Assembly (NCBI RefSeq): GCF_025836975.1
Contig: NZ_CP107548.1
Coordinates: 1,488,001-1,552,000, forward strand
Direction: 5' to 3'
From: Pollutimonas sp. M17
Lineage (GTDB): Bacteria > Pseudomonadota > Gammaproteobacteria > Burkholderiales > Burkholderiaceae_B
Length of the DNA stretch: 64,000 nucleotides
Shown: positions 17,349 to 24,681 of the stretch, one piece after another
Numbering within the stretch: position 1 is the stretch's first letter
How the letters are laid out: the number at the start of each line of letters is the position of its first letter
The notes under the pieces: generated by a model
The model's input: the letters and a program-made list of their open reading frames with translations, nothing else
Told to the model about the DNA's origin: nothing
The model's database searches: none
Program-made: the position numbers and the translations under genes

Positions 17349-19045
17349 GCCGCGTCCCGGCGTACGTAGCAGACATCGACCGGCAGGCCGTGAGCGCCGC
17401 AGTAGTCCAGCCATCGCAACTGGTTGTCCTGCAAACGGTCGCCGGGGCCTTTGACTTCTATCATGCGATAGCGCCGTTCGTCGGGCCAGAACTGGATCAG
17501 GTCGGGCAGCCCCGAGCGGTTGGCGCGCACATCGGCCAGCAGGCGATGGAAAGCCGCTTTCAAATGCATGGCCGGCATGCAGTCCATCGCCAGGTCCAGC
17601 AAGGAGGCGCAGAGCACGTTCCAGGCCACAAAAGGCGATTGGATGCCGGCCTTGTCCGCGAAGTTGCGGCGTATGGTCTCGCGGTATCGCCCGGTATCCA
17701 GCTGCTCCAGGCAGGTGTCGAAATGCGCGCGGCGGCGTTCGTGAAATCCGTCCAGCATCAGGTCGGCCGGACCTTGCTGGAAGGGATGGAAGAAGGCGCC
17801 TGGCACGGCGGCGAAAACGGCATCCCAGCACAGCAGCCCGAACAGGGAATTGATCAGTGTGTTTTCCACATAGTAGACGGGGGCGTTGCTGGCGGCCAGG
17901 TGGTGGCGGACTTCCTCTTCCACCCGTATGGCCGGCCAGGGCGCGGGCAGTGCAAGGTCGATGCGGCGGATATTGTTTTTCTTGCGCACGGGCGCAGCGG
18001 CCTGGCCGCATTGCCGGCGCAGGCGCGGCAGCATGCGCAACAGCGCCTGTTGTTCGGCTTCTGTACCGGGCGCCTGCAGCGCCGCTGCGGCCAGGGTGAG
18101 CGCCGCATCGGCCTGGCCGCTCAGTTCCAGCACCCTGATGCGTCGGCTGCGCGCCTCGGCGTGGCTGCTGCGCGTGTAGCAGGCCAGCGCGCCGGCCCAG
18201 TCGCGCCGGCCTTCTTGGTGGCGGCCGATACGGTACAGCAGTTTTCCGCGCCGGCCTTCCAGCCAATGGTTGGCATAAGGTGCCGCCGGAACGGCATGAA
18301 AGATGTCGGCGGGATCGTCCGCGCCGGCAAGGGCTTCCAGGCGCTCCCTGCATTGATGCAGGTGCAGGTAGTCGTCGATCTCCTGGCGGCTCTGGAAGGC
18401 ACGCGCCGAGTCGGGGAAGTCGACCCGTTCGTAGACGAACAGGCCGAGGTCGGACAGCACGAATTCGGTCCAGTCTTGCCTTAGATTGCCGAAGAACATC
18501 AGCCGCAGGCGATCGCACAAGGGCCGTATGTTTATCTTGTAAATCCGCTCGCCGAGCGGCTCGCCGTCTGGGTCGCCCGTCGCGGAGGCGACGGCCTCCC
18601 ATTGTTCGAGCGTGAGCGCGTCCGGGTAATGGGGACGCAGGCATTCCAGCTGTTCAGGCTTGCCGGCGCGGCGGGCGCCCAGGTCGGCAAGCGCGTTGCC
18701 GAACAAAACCTCGAGTTGGGCTTTGGTGAACAAGCCGAACAGTTCATCCAGCGCAAGCCGCGGCGCCTCCTCTATCCAGCCATTGCGCACAAGCGCCTGC
18801 GCGGCCTGTTCGGTATTGCCGATTTCGCGGTAGCGCAGCTTGCCGGCCCGGAACAGACAGCCTTTGCGCATGGTCATGCGCACCAGCAAGCCGCGCGATG
18901 CCTGCGGAAGCGCCAGGAAATCGCGCATGAAACCTTGCTCGTCGGCCAGCATCAGGTCGTTGTAGCGCAAGGAGACCCAACGCAGGACGGTTTCGAAGTT
19001 GTCCAGGTAATACCAGGGGTTTTCCGGCGGTGAATCAGGGGGCAT
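17345..19045 (-). CDS. FAN1-type VRR-NUC structure-specific nuclease
   Basis: The 566-residue protein ends in a VRR-NUC domain: GLPDLIQFW with D515, then MIEVKGPGD with E530 and K532. The 15- and 2-residue spacings match the catalytic triad of FAN1. The N-terminal half has an SAP/WHD-like region and a helical, TPR-like middle (residues about 240-330), as in bacterial FAN1. FAN1 trims flapped or crosslinked DNA. The following gene encodes an XPD-like helicase, mirroring the eukaryotic crosslink-repair partnership of FAN1 and FANCJ; joint action is inferred. Confidence 0.88.
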   Translation of the reverse strand: MPPDSPPENPWYYLDNFETVLRWVSLRYNDLMLADEQGFMRDFLALPQASRGLLVRMTMRKGCLFRAGKLRYREIGNTEQAAQALVRNGWIEEAPRLALDELFGLFTKAQLEVLFGNALADLGARRAGKPEQLECLRPHYPDALTLEQWEAVASATGDPDGEPLGERIYKINIRPLCDRLRLMFFGNLRQDWTEFVLSDLGLFVYERVDFPDSARAFQSRQEIDDYLHLHQCRERLEALAGADDPADIFHAVPAAPYANHWLEGRRGKLLYRIGRHQEGRRDWAGALACYTRSSHAEARSRRIRVLELSGQADAALTLAAAALQAPGTEAEQQALLRMLPRLRRQCGQAAAPVRKKNNIRRIDLALPAPWPAIRVEEEVRHHLAASNAPVYYVENTLINSLFGLLCWDAVFAAVPGAFFHPFQQGPADLMLDGFHERRRAHFDTCLEQLDTGRYRETIRRNFADKAGIQSPFVAWNVLCASLLDLAMDCMPAMHLKAAFHRLLADVRANRSGLPDLIQFWPDERRYRMIEVKGPGDRLQDNQLRWLDYCGAHGLPVDVCYVRRDAA

Positions 19046-19268
19046 GGACGGGCGCGATGATGATATGGATACTGGATTTATATACAGTTTATCAGCTTCG
19101 CGCGCTCCCCGGTCCTGTTACAGCCCTGCCTTATTGTTAAGCGGATGTTGCGGCCGCCCGCAGGGTGCCCCGGGCGGGCCAACGCCCGGTTACATTTCGC
19201 CGTTGTTCGCTGTTGACCGGCTTTTGAAGAAGGGGCTAGGGTAGAGGCGACCATACAAGGAGAACTCG
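19046..19268. promoter_or_regulatory. Divergent promoter region between FAN1-type gene and csbD
   Basis: This 223-base stretch has no gene. It separates the minus-strand repair genes from the plus-strand stress genes and must hold both promoters. AAGGAG directly precedes the csbD start. No clear operator was recognised. Confidence 0.4.
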
Positions 19269-19469
19269 ATGAATAAAGATACTCTGGAAGGCCAATGGAA
19301 ACAGTTGTCGGGCAAGGCCAAGGCGGCCTGGGGCGACCTGACCGACGATGATTTGGCGAAAGTGAACGGAAATGCCGAGCAACTGGCGGGCTTGGTGCAA
19401 GAAAAATACGGACGCACGCGTGAAGAAGCGGAACGCGAAGTCAAGGAATTCTTCGATAAAAACCGCTGA
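19269..19469 (+). CDS. CsbD-family stress protein
   Basis: The 66-residue acidic helical protein reads [20 protein letters not shown] at its start, the CsbD signature. CsbD proteins are induced by general stress in many bacteria; the mechanism is unknown. A good ribosome site (AAGGAG) lies ahead. The DUF1328 gene follows 60 bases downstream, a common pairing, and a terminator closes the unit. Confidence 0.88.
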   Translation: MNKDTLEGQWKQLSGKAKAAWGDLTDDDLAKVNGNAEQLAGLVQEKYGRTREEAEREVKEFFDKNR

Positions 19470-19528
19470 CGCGGCGTTATAGGGCATCCGAAGATCAACA
19501 TCAAAAACAGCAAAAAGGGGAAGTCACC

Positions 19529-19693
19529 ATGCTTTATTACGCCGTCGTATTTTTTGTGATCGCAATCATTGCAGCTGTTCTGGGTTTCGGCGGCATTGCC
19601 GCCGGTGCCGCGTCGATCGCGCAAATACTTTTCTTTATTTTTATCGTGCTGGCGGTGCTTGCGCTGCTCAATGGCTTGTTCCGCCGACGATAA
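19529..19693 (+). CDS. DUF1328 (YtjA-type) small membrane protein
   Basis: The 54-residue hydrophobic protein starts [20 protein letters not shown] and ends NGLFRRR; two membrane helices and [12 protein letters not shown] identify DUF1328. An AAGGGGAAG ribosome site precedes ATG 19529. It probably shares a stress-induced transcript with csbD. Function is unknown. Confidence 0.85.
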   Translation: MLYYAVVFFVIAIIAAVLGFGGIAAGAASIAQILFFIFIVLAVLALLNGLFRRR

Positions 19694-19728
19694 GTCCAGT
19701 GCTGCCTGACCGCCAGGTCAGGTTGTTT

Positions 19729-19762
19729 GGCCCGCAGGCTTCACGGCTTGCGGGCCTTTTTT
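19729..19762 (+). terminator. Rho-independent terminator of the csbD unit
   Basis: GGCCCGCAGGC pairs with GGCTTGCGGGCC across a short loop and is followed by TTTTTT. Confidence 0.85.
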
Positions 19763-19775
19763 ATGCCGATGCAGA

Positions 19776-20078
19776 TCAGGCATGTTCCAGCGGCTGGATC
19801 TGTTTTGCGATCAGCTTGGCGACTTTCGCTTCCGTGTTCTTCAGGTCGTAGGTTTGCTGAAGGTTCAGCCACGAACTTGCATCTCCGCCGAAAAGTGCGG
19901 CTAGCCGCAGCGCGGTATCGGGCGTGATGCCTCGGCGCTCCCGAACTATTTCATTCATGCGAGTAGCGGGGACGTGCAGCATGGCGGACAAGGCGTTGAC
20001 GCTCATGCCGAGCGGCGCTAGATATTCCTCTCGTAGAATTTCGCCCGGGTGAACCGGACGCATGCCATTCTTGGACAT
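19776..20078 (-). CDS. higA: HigA-family antitoxin
   Basis: The 100-residue protein has the HigA pattern HPGEILREEYLAPLGMSVNA followed by an XRE helix-turn-helix (LHVPATRMNEIVRERRGIT) and the C-terminal SSWLNLQQTYDLK. It neutralises the HigB RNase and represses the operon. ATG 20078 is chosen over an upstream ATG 20120, which would overlap higB. The gene follows higB by 13 bases. Confidence 0.9.
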   Translation of the reverse strand: MSKNGMRPVHPGEILREEYLAPLGMSVNALSAMLHVPATRMNEIVRERRGITPDTALRLAALFGGDASSWLNLQQTYDLKNTEAKVAKLIAKQIQPLEHA

Positions 20079-20091
20079 AATCAACTCCATT

Positions 20092-20370
20092 TCAGTGGTA
20101 ATCGACGATCTCGACGCCATCAGGTCCTTCCATGGTCCAAACGAAGCAAATGCGCCATTGGTCGTTGATTCGGATGCTGTGTTGTCCGATCCGATTGCCT
20201 TTGAGCGCTTCCAGTCGATTGCCTGGCGGCGAACGCAGAAAAATAAGCGTGTTTGCGCTATCGAGCATTTGCAGCTTTCGTTCCGCGATACTTTTGATAT
20301 TTGCTAACCGGGCCACATGCCGGCCTTCAAAAAGGGCTTGAGTGTCAGCGCATCGAAAACTTTTGATCAT
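20092..20370 (-). CDS. higB: HigB-family mRNA interferase toxin
   Basis: The 92-residue protein starts MIKSFRCADTQALFEGRHVA and contains RSPPGNRLEALKGNRIGQHS and DQWRICFVW, the RelE/ParE-fold HigB pattern with the catalytic basic residues. HigB cleaves mRNA on ribosomes. It is the first gene of the operon, as is typical for HigBA, and lies just after an AT-rich palindromic promoter. Confidence 0.9.
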   Translation of the reverse strand: MIKSFRCADTQALFEGRHVARLANIKSIAERKLQMLDSANTLIFLRSPPGNRLEALKGNRIGQHSIRINDQWRICFVWTMEGPDGVEIVDYH

Positions 20371-20377
20371 CTTGGAG

Positions 20378-20407
20378 AATTATATCGCTTAACGTTAAAC
20401 GTTAAAG
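20378..20407 (-). promoter_or_regulatory. higBA promoter with palindromic operator
   Basis: Read on the minus strand, overlapping copies of TTAACGTTAA (20389-20405) stand just before a TATAAT at 20378-20383. The palindrome overlapping the promoter is what HigA autoregulation would need. Confidence 0.55.
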
Positions 20408-20541
20408 TTGACAAGGGCTGGTCCCAGCTTCAGGCATGCATTCTTTACTCGCGTCGGCCATTTTATTTGCCGGCGCACTTCGTCGGTGGATCAGGTATGC
20501 TTTTTGTCCATGGCATTTGATTTTTCCTGGATGCGTTTCCT

Positions 20542-21030
20542 ATGATCCGACCGGCTCTTGATCCGCGCCGCTCTTTCCTGTTGCCGGCATTGACGACAAT
20601 GGTGGCGCTTGGCTGCGCGCCCGCCGCCTGGGCGGGGGATTTTTCCTGGACGCGGGACGAGGTCAGTTCCGCCATCAATCATGCCGATAGCGATGTTGTC
20701 GTTGTCTATGAGGCGCCGGGCGGGTCCGCCAAGCGGGGAAGCCGGCAAGCAGGCGGGTTGCCGCGGGGGAAGGACCGCGCGGCAAGGCCTGGAATCACAC
20801 GGGTCTATGCGGGCCGGTCTTATCACGGGGACGCCATCGTTCATACTTCATTGTGCTGGAACGGTACCCAGCGCTGTGTTCCCGTGACGGGAAGCAGCGT
20901 GACGACGTCCGCATTCAATGGGCTGGACCCGACCAGGCCCATCTACCTGGTGCACAAGGCAATGGGCAAGGGGCCTTTGCCCACGCCCATATACGTCAAG
21001 GGCACTGTGATCGTCTGGTTCGGTCCCTGA
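20542..21030 (+). CDS. FlhE-like secreted protein
   Basis: The 162-residue product has a signal peptide (SFLLPALTTMVALGCAPAAWAG) and a FlhE-like domain: LCWNGTQRCVPVTGSSVTTSAF, with two cysteines, then a beta-rich tail ending in VKGTVIVWF. FlhE is a periplasmic flagellar-export-linked protein of unclear role. No flagellar gene is near, so this may be an orphan or act elsewhere. It is divergent from higBA across about 170 bases. Confidence 0.65.
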   Translation: MIRPALDPRRSFLLPALTTMVALGCAPAAWAGDFSWTRDEVSSAINHADSDVVVVYEAPGGSAKRGSRQAGGLPRGKDRAARPGITRVYAGRSYHGDAIVHTSLCWNGTQRCVPVTGSSVTTSAFNGLDPTRPIYLVHKAMGKGPLPTPIYVKGTVIVWFGP

Positions 21031-21182
21031 GTGCACGCAGGCGTCATTGGCATGACGTCCTGCTTGGCGCCTGGCCGTCGGTGGTGTGACCCGTCCAAAG
21101 CGGCGTTTGCCCACGTACTACGCTCCCCGGCCCAGCATCAAGGCATCGATGCATTGCCGGTATTTTCAGTCGCCTCCGGCCG

Positions 21183-21899
21183 TCAGCATCCAGCCCGCGA
21201 AGCCAAGTCATTGAAGTCGCTGGCGACGATGTTCCAATCGCCTGCGGGCGCCAGGTCCATGGTCTGCCCGGGGCCATGCTCGGTGGGCCGGGGAATGAAC
21301 GCCGTGGCCAGGCCGCATTCGTGCGCGCCGGCCAGATCGTTGTTGTGCGCGGCGGCCATGCATACCTGGGCCGGTTCGAGCCCAAGGACTTCCGCCAGGC
21401 GGAGATACGCTTGCGGAGCCGGCTTGTAGGCTTGCGTTACTTCGGCGCCCAGTATGGCGTCCCAGGGGATGCCGGCGCGCTTGGCGATGCCGACCATCAG
21501 CGCGATATTGCCATTGGATGCCGGCGCAATAATGTACTTGGCCTTCAGCCGCGTCAGGCCGGCGACGACGTCAGGCCACGGATCCAGCCTGTGCCAGGCC
21601 ATATTGAGCCAGGCCAGATCGGACTCCTGGATGGCCTTGATGTCGACGCGCATCTGCGCCAGGACATATTCCAGGTTCTCGCGATGGAGCACGTCCAGAC
21701 GGACGTAGGGGCGGTCGCCCGCGCGGCAGGCCTGCATGGCGGGCTGGTAGCGGCTGCGCCAGGCGTCGGCGAATTCCAGCGGATCCAGCCCGGTCAGGCC
21801 ATTGCGTTCAAAGAATATCGCCGCGTCCCGCGCAACGCCGGAACGCCAGTCCACGACCGTGCCGAAGACGTCGAAACAAAAGGCTTTTATCTGATCCAC
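21183..21899 (-). CDS. Haloacid dehalogenase type II (L-2-haloacid dehalogenase)
   Basis: The 238-residue cytoplasmic enzyme has the HAD motifs in order: FDVFGTVVDW (nucleophile Asp10), PASNGN (motif II), KPAPQAY (motif III Lys) and AAAHNNDLAGA (motif IV). The type II class hydrolyses L-2-haloacids to D-2-hydroxyacids. Its physiological substrate could be another small acid. It stands alone: 150 gene-free bases lie on its left, and a convergent-facing symporter is on the right. Confidence 0.85.
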   Translation of the reverse strand: MDQIKAFCFDVFGTVVDWRSGVARDAAIFFERNGLTGLDPLEFADAWRSRYQPAMQACRAGDRPYVRLDVLHRENLEYVLAQMRVDIKAIQESDLAWLNMAWHRLDPWPDVVAGLTRLKAKYIIAPASNGNIALMVGIAKRAGIPWDAILGAEVTQAYKPAPQAYLRLAEVLGLEPAQVCMAAAHNNDLAGAHECGLATAFIPRPTEHGPGQTMDLAPAGDWNIVASDFNDLASRAGC

Positions 21900-21957
21900 G
21901 CATTGGCTCCTTTATAGGGCGGGCCGCGTCCGGCCGCTCGACACGTTTTACCACGCA

Positions 21958-23400
21958 TCAATCATCCAGGCTGCGTATGGCCTTGCCCAGGCGGCTGAAA
22001 TCGAAGAGGGATGGGCCGGGCCTGAGCTTGAGCATGGCGAGGGAGACGATGGCCGGAACCAGTGCGGCCAGCAGAAAGGATTCCAGCAGATATTCCGGCT
22101 TGGCGCCGGGGGCGGGAAACAGCGATATCCCCGCCAGCAGGCCGCAGACGGTACTGACCATGGCTCCCCGACCCTGGTGGCGGCGGTTGAACAGGCCGAA
22201 AAATACCGGGAAGGCGGCCGCCGAGCAGAACAGATCGGCCAGCAGGAACAGGTAAAGCACGCTGTAGCCTTGCGCCGCCGCGACGACCACTGGAATGGCC
22301 AGCAGGAAGATCAGCCAGCGCGACAACCCCATCAGCGTGCTTTTCGGCACGCCGGGCGCCAGGCGGCGCACGTCCACCGCGATGATGCTCGATACCGCGC
22401 TGATGACCGTGTCGGCGGTGCTCATGACCAGGGCCAGGCCCAGGGGAATCAGGGCGATGGCGAACCAGAGCGGGATTGTGGGCATGACGACGCTGAACAG
22501 GGCAACGGAGCCGTCGCCCTGGTGTCCCAGTCCGACGAAGGCCAGGCCGAACAGGCCCATCACGAAAATCACCGGCGCGGCCAGCAGCCCGCCGGTCAGG
22601 AAGCCCCGGCGCATGCTGCGCGTGTCGCGCGCCGAATAGACGCGTTGCCAGTTGCCCTGGTGGAACAGGCCCGTCAACAGGATGGCGACGAAAAACGTCA
22701 ATCCAGCCTTGACCCCCACGGGGTCGGTCAGATTGAGCAGTTGCGGGGCTTTTTCCTGGAGCCCCGCCATGACCGGCCCGATGCCGCCGCTCGCCTGCCA
22801 GCCCAGGACCACCAGCACCAGCAGCAGCGGGACGATGACGGCCATCTGAACCTTGTCGGTGAAGATGGAGGCCCGCAGGCCGCCGTACGAGGTATAGAGC
22901 AGGGTGGAGCCCATGACGATGGCGGCGGTCACCCACAGCGGTACGGGCGCCAGCAGGCCGACCAGCTTGCCGATGGCCGTGATTTCCGCCGTCAGGGCGA
23001 TGAACATGTAGAACAGCATGATGAGCAGTGTCAGGCCATACATGGGCCTGCCATAGCGCAGGACGACGAATTCTGTGAGGGTGTGGCCTTGCGGAATGAG
23101 TTCGCGCATGCGCCGGCCCAGCGGGATCATCAGGAAGCGCGGGGAAAGCGCGCCTATGGCGTAGCCGACGACGGCGGCGAGCCCGCCCCAGGTGGCCGCT
23201 TGCGCGGGCGAGAACAGGATCCAGGCGCCCAGTGTGCTGGCCAGCAGCGTCATCATGGTGGCGATGGAGCTCTGGCTGTTGCGTGCGATCACATAATCTT
23301 CAAGGCTGCCGCGATCGCGCCGGGAGTACAACACGCCAAGAATGGCAAAGACGGCCGAGAAAAGCAGCAGCCACAATATCGTCGAGGTACTTGTCAGCAT
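21958..23400 (-). CDS. Sodium:solute symporter, ThiV-like, under a TPP riboswitch
   Basis: The 480-residue protein has about thirteen membrane segments and the SSS-family pattern (RDRGSLEDYVIARNSQSS near the N terminus, GIGPVM and STADTVISAVSS in the middle). A TPP riboswitch on its own strand, with a good promoter, stands directly upstream. That context matches ThiV, the predicted importer of thiamine precursors such as hydroxymethylpyrimidine. The substrate is inferred from the riboswitch, not the sequence. ATG 23400 is chosen for GGGGATGG just ahead; ATGs at 23406 and 23412 are alternatives. Confidence 0.8.
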   Translation of the reverse strand: MLTSTSTILWLLLFSAVFAILGVLYSRRDRGSLEDYVIARNSQSSIATMMTLLASTLGAWILFSPAQAATWGGLAAVVGYAIGALSPRFLMIPLGRRMRELIPQGHTLTEFVVLRYGRPMYGLTLLIMLFYMFIALTAEITAIGKLVGLLAPVPLWVTAAIVMGSTLLYTSYGGLRASIFTDKVQMAVIVPLLLVLVVLGWQASGGIGPVMAGLQEKAPQLLNLTDPVGVKAGLTFFVAILLTGLFHQGNWQRVYSARDTRSMRRGFLTGGLLAAPVIFVMGLFGLAFVGLGHQGDGSVALFSVVMPTIPLWFAIALIPLGLALVMSTADTVISAVSSIIAVDVRRLAPGVPKSTLMGLSRWLIFLLAIPVVVAAAQGYSVLYLFLLADLFCSAAAFPVFFGLFNRRHQGRGAMVSTVCGLLAGISLFPAPGAKPEYLLESFLLAALVPAIVSLAMLKLRPGPSLFDFSRLGKAIRSLDD

Positions 23401-23515
23401 TTCCATCCCCATGAGCCCGGCGTGGCCGGACGAAACAAAATCGCCTGGCGCATTGCATTGCAAGGCCGCGCGTGATGATCGAAAAAAGGGAAGGACGGCA
23501 AGACATGAATTGATT

Positions 23516-23604
23516 TCCTTCCCTTCGCCGGCATTACCCGGATCAGGTTCAAAGGGTTACCGCGACCATACGCGGAATCTCAGCCCGTTATCGGACTCCC
23601 CTAG
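23516..23604 (-). promoter_or_regulatory. TPP riboswitch (minus strand)
   Basis: Read on the minus strand it has GGGGAGTCC, then GGGCTGAGATT, CCCTTTGAACCTGATCCGGG and TAATGCCGGCGAAGGGA. These are the conserved P2, P3 and P4 elements of the thiamine pyrophosphate riboswitch. It lies in the 5' leader of the symporter gene at 21958. Confidence 0.96.
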
Positions 23605-23616
23605 GAACAGGCGCAA

Positions 23617-23645
23617 AGCTTAGGGTGGCCGCGCATGTTTGTCAA
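23617..23645 (-). promoter_or_regulatory. Sigma-70 promoter of the minus-strand TPP riboswitch
   Basis: On the minus strand TTGACA (23640-23645) is separated by exactly 17 bp from TAAGCT (23617-23622), placing the start about 5 bases before the riboswitch. Confidence 0.8.
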
Positions 23646-23738
23646 TGGCCGAGCATGCATGGCGGCGGGCTCGCGATCCGGTGGGGCTAGACCCGACGCT
23701 GTCCGGATGCGGTGTTTCTGTGCTAACGTTGCAGCCAC

Positions 23739-23820
23739 GACACGGGGTGCTTGGGCCGCATAGGTTCAAGCTGAGATAAAACCCGTCGAACCTGCCCCAG
23801 TTAATACTGGCGAAGGGATG
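23739..23820 (+). promoter_or_regulatory. TPP riboswitch (plus strand)
   Basis: The plus strand has ACACGGGGTGC, AAGCTGAGATAAAACCCGTC, GAACCTGCCCCAGTTAATA and CTGGCGAAGGGA, the complete conserved core of a TPP riboswitch. An extended -10 (TGcTAACGT, 23721-23729) precedes it by about ten bases. It leads into the SDR/monooxygenase gene pair. Confidence 0.96.
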
Positions 23821-23886
23821 TCAGCCCCGTGCCAGCGGCGCCACGCCGCGCGACCATGCCTTTGCCGCTTTGAAGAAAGGTATGCC

Positions 23887-24669
23887 ATGAGCAATCCCCG
23901 CGCAGCGCTTCCCATAGCCAATCAAATCGTCCTGGTCACCGGCGGCGGCCGGGGCCTGGGCCGCCATCTTGTGCAATCCTTCCTGCGCGAAGGGGCGCGG
24001 GTCGTCATCAATTACCTGAACAGCGCCGAGGCGGCCAACGCGCTGGCCGCGCAGACTTCCGATCGCGCGATGGCCGTGCAAGCCGACGTTTCCGACCCGG
24101 TGGCGGTCGGGGCGATGATGGCTGCCGCCCGCACACGTTTTGGCCATCCCGTCACTACCGTCGTGAACAACGCCTTGCCGGCGTTCTCGTTCAATGGCGA
24201 TGCCCGGCCGCATGCCGATACGCTTGCCTGGGAGGACATGAGCCGGCAATTCCAGGGCATCGTCCGCGGCGCCCTGAATACCACGCAGGCCGCCTTGCCG
24301 GGCATGCGCGAGGCGGGGTTCGGCCGCGTCATCAACGTCGGCACCAACCTGTTCCAGAATCCGGTGGTTCCCTATCATGACTATACGGCGGCCAAGGCCG
24401 CCTTGCTCTCCCTGACGCGCACGCTGTCGCAGGACCTGGGGCCTCTGGGCATTACCGTCAATATGATCTCGGGCGGCTTGCTGCGCACCACCGACGCCTC
24501 GTCCGCCACGCCGGAGGCTGTCTTCGACCTGATCGCGTCCAGCACGCCGCTGCGGCGGGTAACGACGCCGGCCGAATTCGCCGACGCCGCCCTGTTCTTC
24601 GCTTCGCCCTGGTCCCGGTCCGTGACGGGCCAGAACCTGGTGGTCGACGGCGGCCTGGTCAAGAACTAG
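23887..24669 (+). CDS. SDR-family oxidoreductase under a TPP riboswitch
   Basis: The 260-residue classical SDR has TGGGRGLGRH (Rossmann glycines), NN(A) in VVNNALPAF, active-site residues YHDYTAAKAA (Tyr-x3-Lys), and GGLL/GQNLVVDGG near the end, FabG-like. The catalytic serine position is replaced in VINVGTN, where most SDRs have S; this is notable. AGAAAGG precedes ATG 23887, 66 bases after a TPP riboswitch. The monooxygenase gene starts 12 bases downstream. A role in salvaging or degrading a thiamine-related alcohol or aldehyde is inferred only from this control. Confidence 0.85.
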   Translation: MSNPRAALPIANQIVLVTGGGRGLGRHLVQSFLREGARVVINYLNSAEAANALAAQTSDRAMAVQADVSDPVAVGAMMAAARTRFGHPVTTVVNNALPAFSFNGDARPHADTLAWEDMSRQFQGIVRGALNTTQAALPGMREAGFGRVINVGTNLFQNPVVPYHDYTAAKAALLSLTRTLSQDLGPLGITVNMISGGLLRTTDASSATPEAVFDLIASSTPLRRVTTPAEFADAALFFASPWSRSVTGQNLVVDGGLVKN

Positions 24670-24681
24670 GACGGCGCCGCA

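Noticed and set aside
17349-18644. Long minus-strand extension of the helicase frame to 1212 residues
   Set aside because: The extra part lies inside the FAN1-type gene in another frame, is arginine- and proline-rich, and has no family likeness.
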